Assembly (NCBI GenBank): GCA_945890595.1
Contig: CAMDCQ010000150.1
Location: 1 to 5,744 of the forward strand
DNA from: Chitinophaga pinensis
Lineage (GTDB): Bacteria; Bacteroidota; Bacteroidia; NS11-12g; UBA9320
Length of the DNA: 5,744 bases
Direction of reading: 5' to 3'
Within the stretch, counting starts at the first letter, position 1. Each line of letters starts with the position of its first letter. The notes beneath the pieces were generated by a model. It was given only the letters and a program-made list of their open reading frames with translations, searched no databases and had not been told where the DNA came from. A program made the position numbers and the translations under genes. Below, piece by piece: positions 5,602 to 5,744 of the stretch.

Positions 5602-5744
5602 TTAGTATGTTACCACCTCCAGCAACCCCTTCACTTTCTCCATCTTCTCAATTACTTCTACTCTAGTGTCTGCTAAAACAGTAAAGTGTCCTAGTTTTCT
5701 ATCTGGCGATGTAGTGGTTTTGCCATACATGTGGATGTATACTC
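5602..5744 (-). CDS. purK: purK 3' end (right copy), continues beyond the window: N5-carboxyaminoimidazole ribonucleotide synthase
   Basis: Entering from the right edge, the minus strand reads VYIHMYGKTTTS, then PDRKLGHFTVLADTR, then VEVIEKMEKVKGLLEVVTY and a TAA stop at 5602-5604. The H-x-YGK and RK-x-GH motifs mark the C-terminal domain of PurK, which converts AIR to N5-CAIR using ATP and bicarbonate in purine biosynthesis. Only 46 complete codons lie inside the window. Unlike the left copy it has an in-frame stop, and its frame is open to the edge, so it is most likely the end of the functional gene. It has three more residues than the left copy before EKVKGLLEVV. Its gene end and the ATPase start are 261 bp apart on the same strand. 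Confidence 0.85.
   Translation of the reverse strand, partial: VYIHMYGKTTTSPDRKLGHFTVLADTRVEVIEKMEKVKGLLEVVTY
5612..5642. repeat. Direct repeat block A, right copy
   Basis: Exact 31-bp partner of 3812-3842, inside the last codons of the right purK copy. Confidence 0.95.
5706..5744. repeat. Direct repeat block B, right copy, truncated by the window edge
   Basis: Exact 39-bp partner of 3897-3935. The identity is still perfect at the last base shown, so the repeat probably extends further. Confidence 0.95.

Noticed and set aside
3812..5744. CRISPR-like or tandem repeat array
   Set aside because: There are only two copies, far apart, and they are explained by purK coding homology.

Overview
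The window looks like a piece of a Bacteroidota genome, from an environmental lineage I cannot place further. The evidence is a C-terminal type IX secretion (T9SS) sorting domain, a lipoprotein with a K-E-E motif right after the lipidated cysteine, a TAnnTTTG-type -7 promoter box, AT-rich DNA and start codons without a clear Shine-Dalgarno sequence.

Left half, plus strand (1-3746): a tightly packed operon. The tail of an upstream gene (1-54) is followed after 4 nt by a predicted surface lipoprotein (59-916), then after 7 nt by a large secreted protein (924-3746). The large gene is broken into three overlapping frames. I read it as one ~940-residue T9SS cargo protein with two opposite one-base indels, the first in an A7 run (2124-2130) and the second most simply in an A4 run (2693-2696). 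The lipoprotein and cargo protein are probably co-expressed cell-surface proteins of unknown function. A strong, A/T-flanked, potentially bidirectional terminator (3771-3798) closes the operon.

Right half, minus strand (3803-5744): two copies of the 3' end of purK (N5-carboxyaminoimidazole ribonucleotide synthase, purine biosynthesis) lie in direct orientation, 1.8 kb apart. The right copy has its own stop and runs off the window, so it is probably the 3' end of the working gene. The left copy is a headless remnant beside the terminator. Between them lies an intact 451-residue AAA_14/DUF4143 ATPase gene with a TAnnTTTG box about 32 bp before its start.

The two purK ends are mosaic. Exact blocks of 31 bp and at least 39 bp flank a middle block in which 11 of 15 aligned codons differ synonymously. 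This does not fit a simple recent duplication. It fits an incoming segment that carried the ATPase gene and a diverged purK 3' end, and displaced the resident end. No integrase or transposase is visible, so the mechanism is open, and an assembly chimera must be excluded. This locus is the most interesting part of the window.
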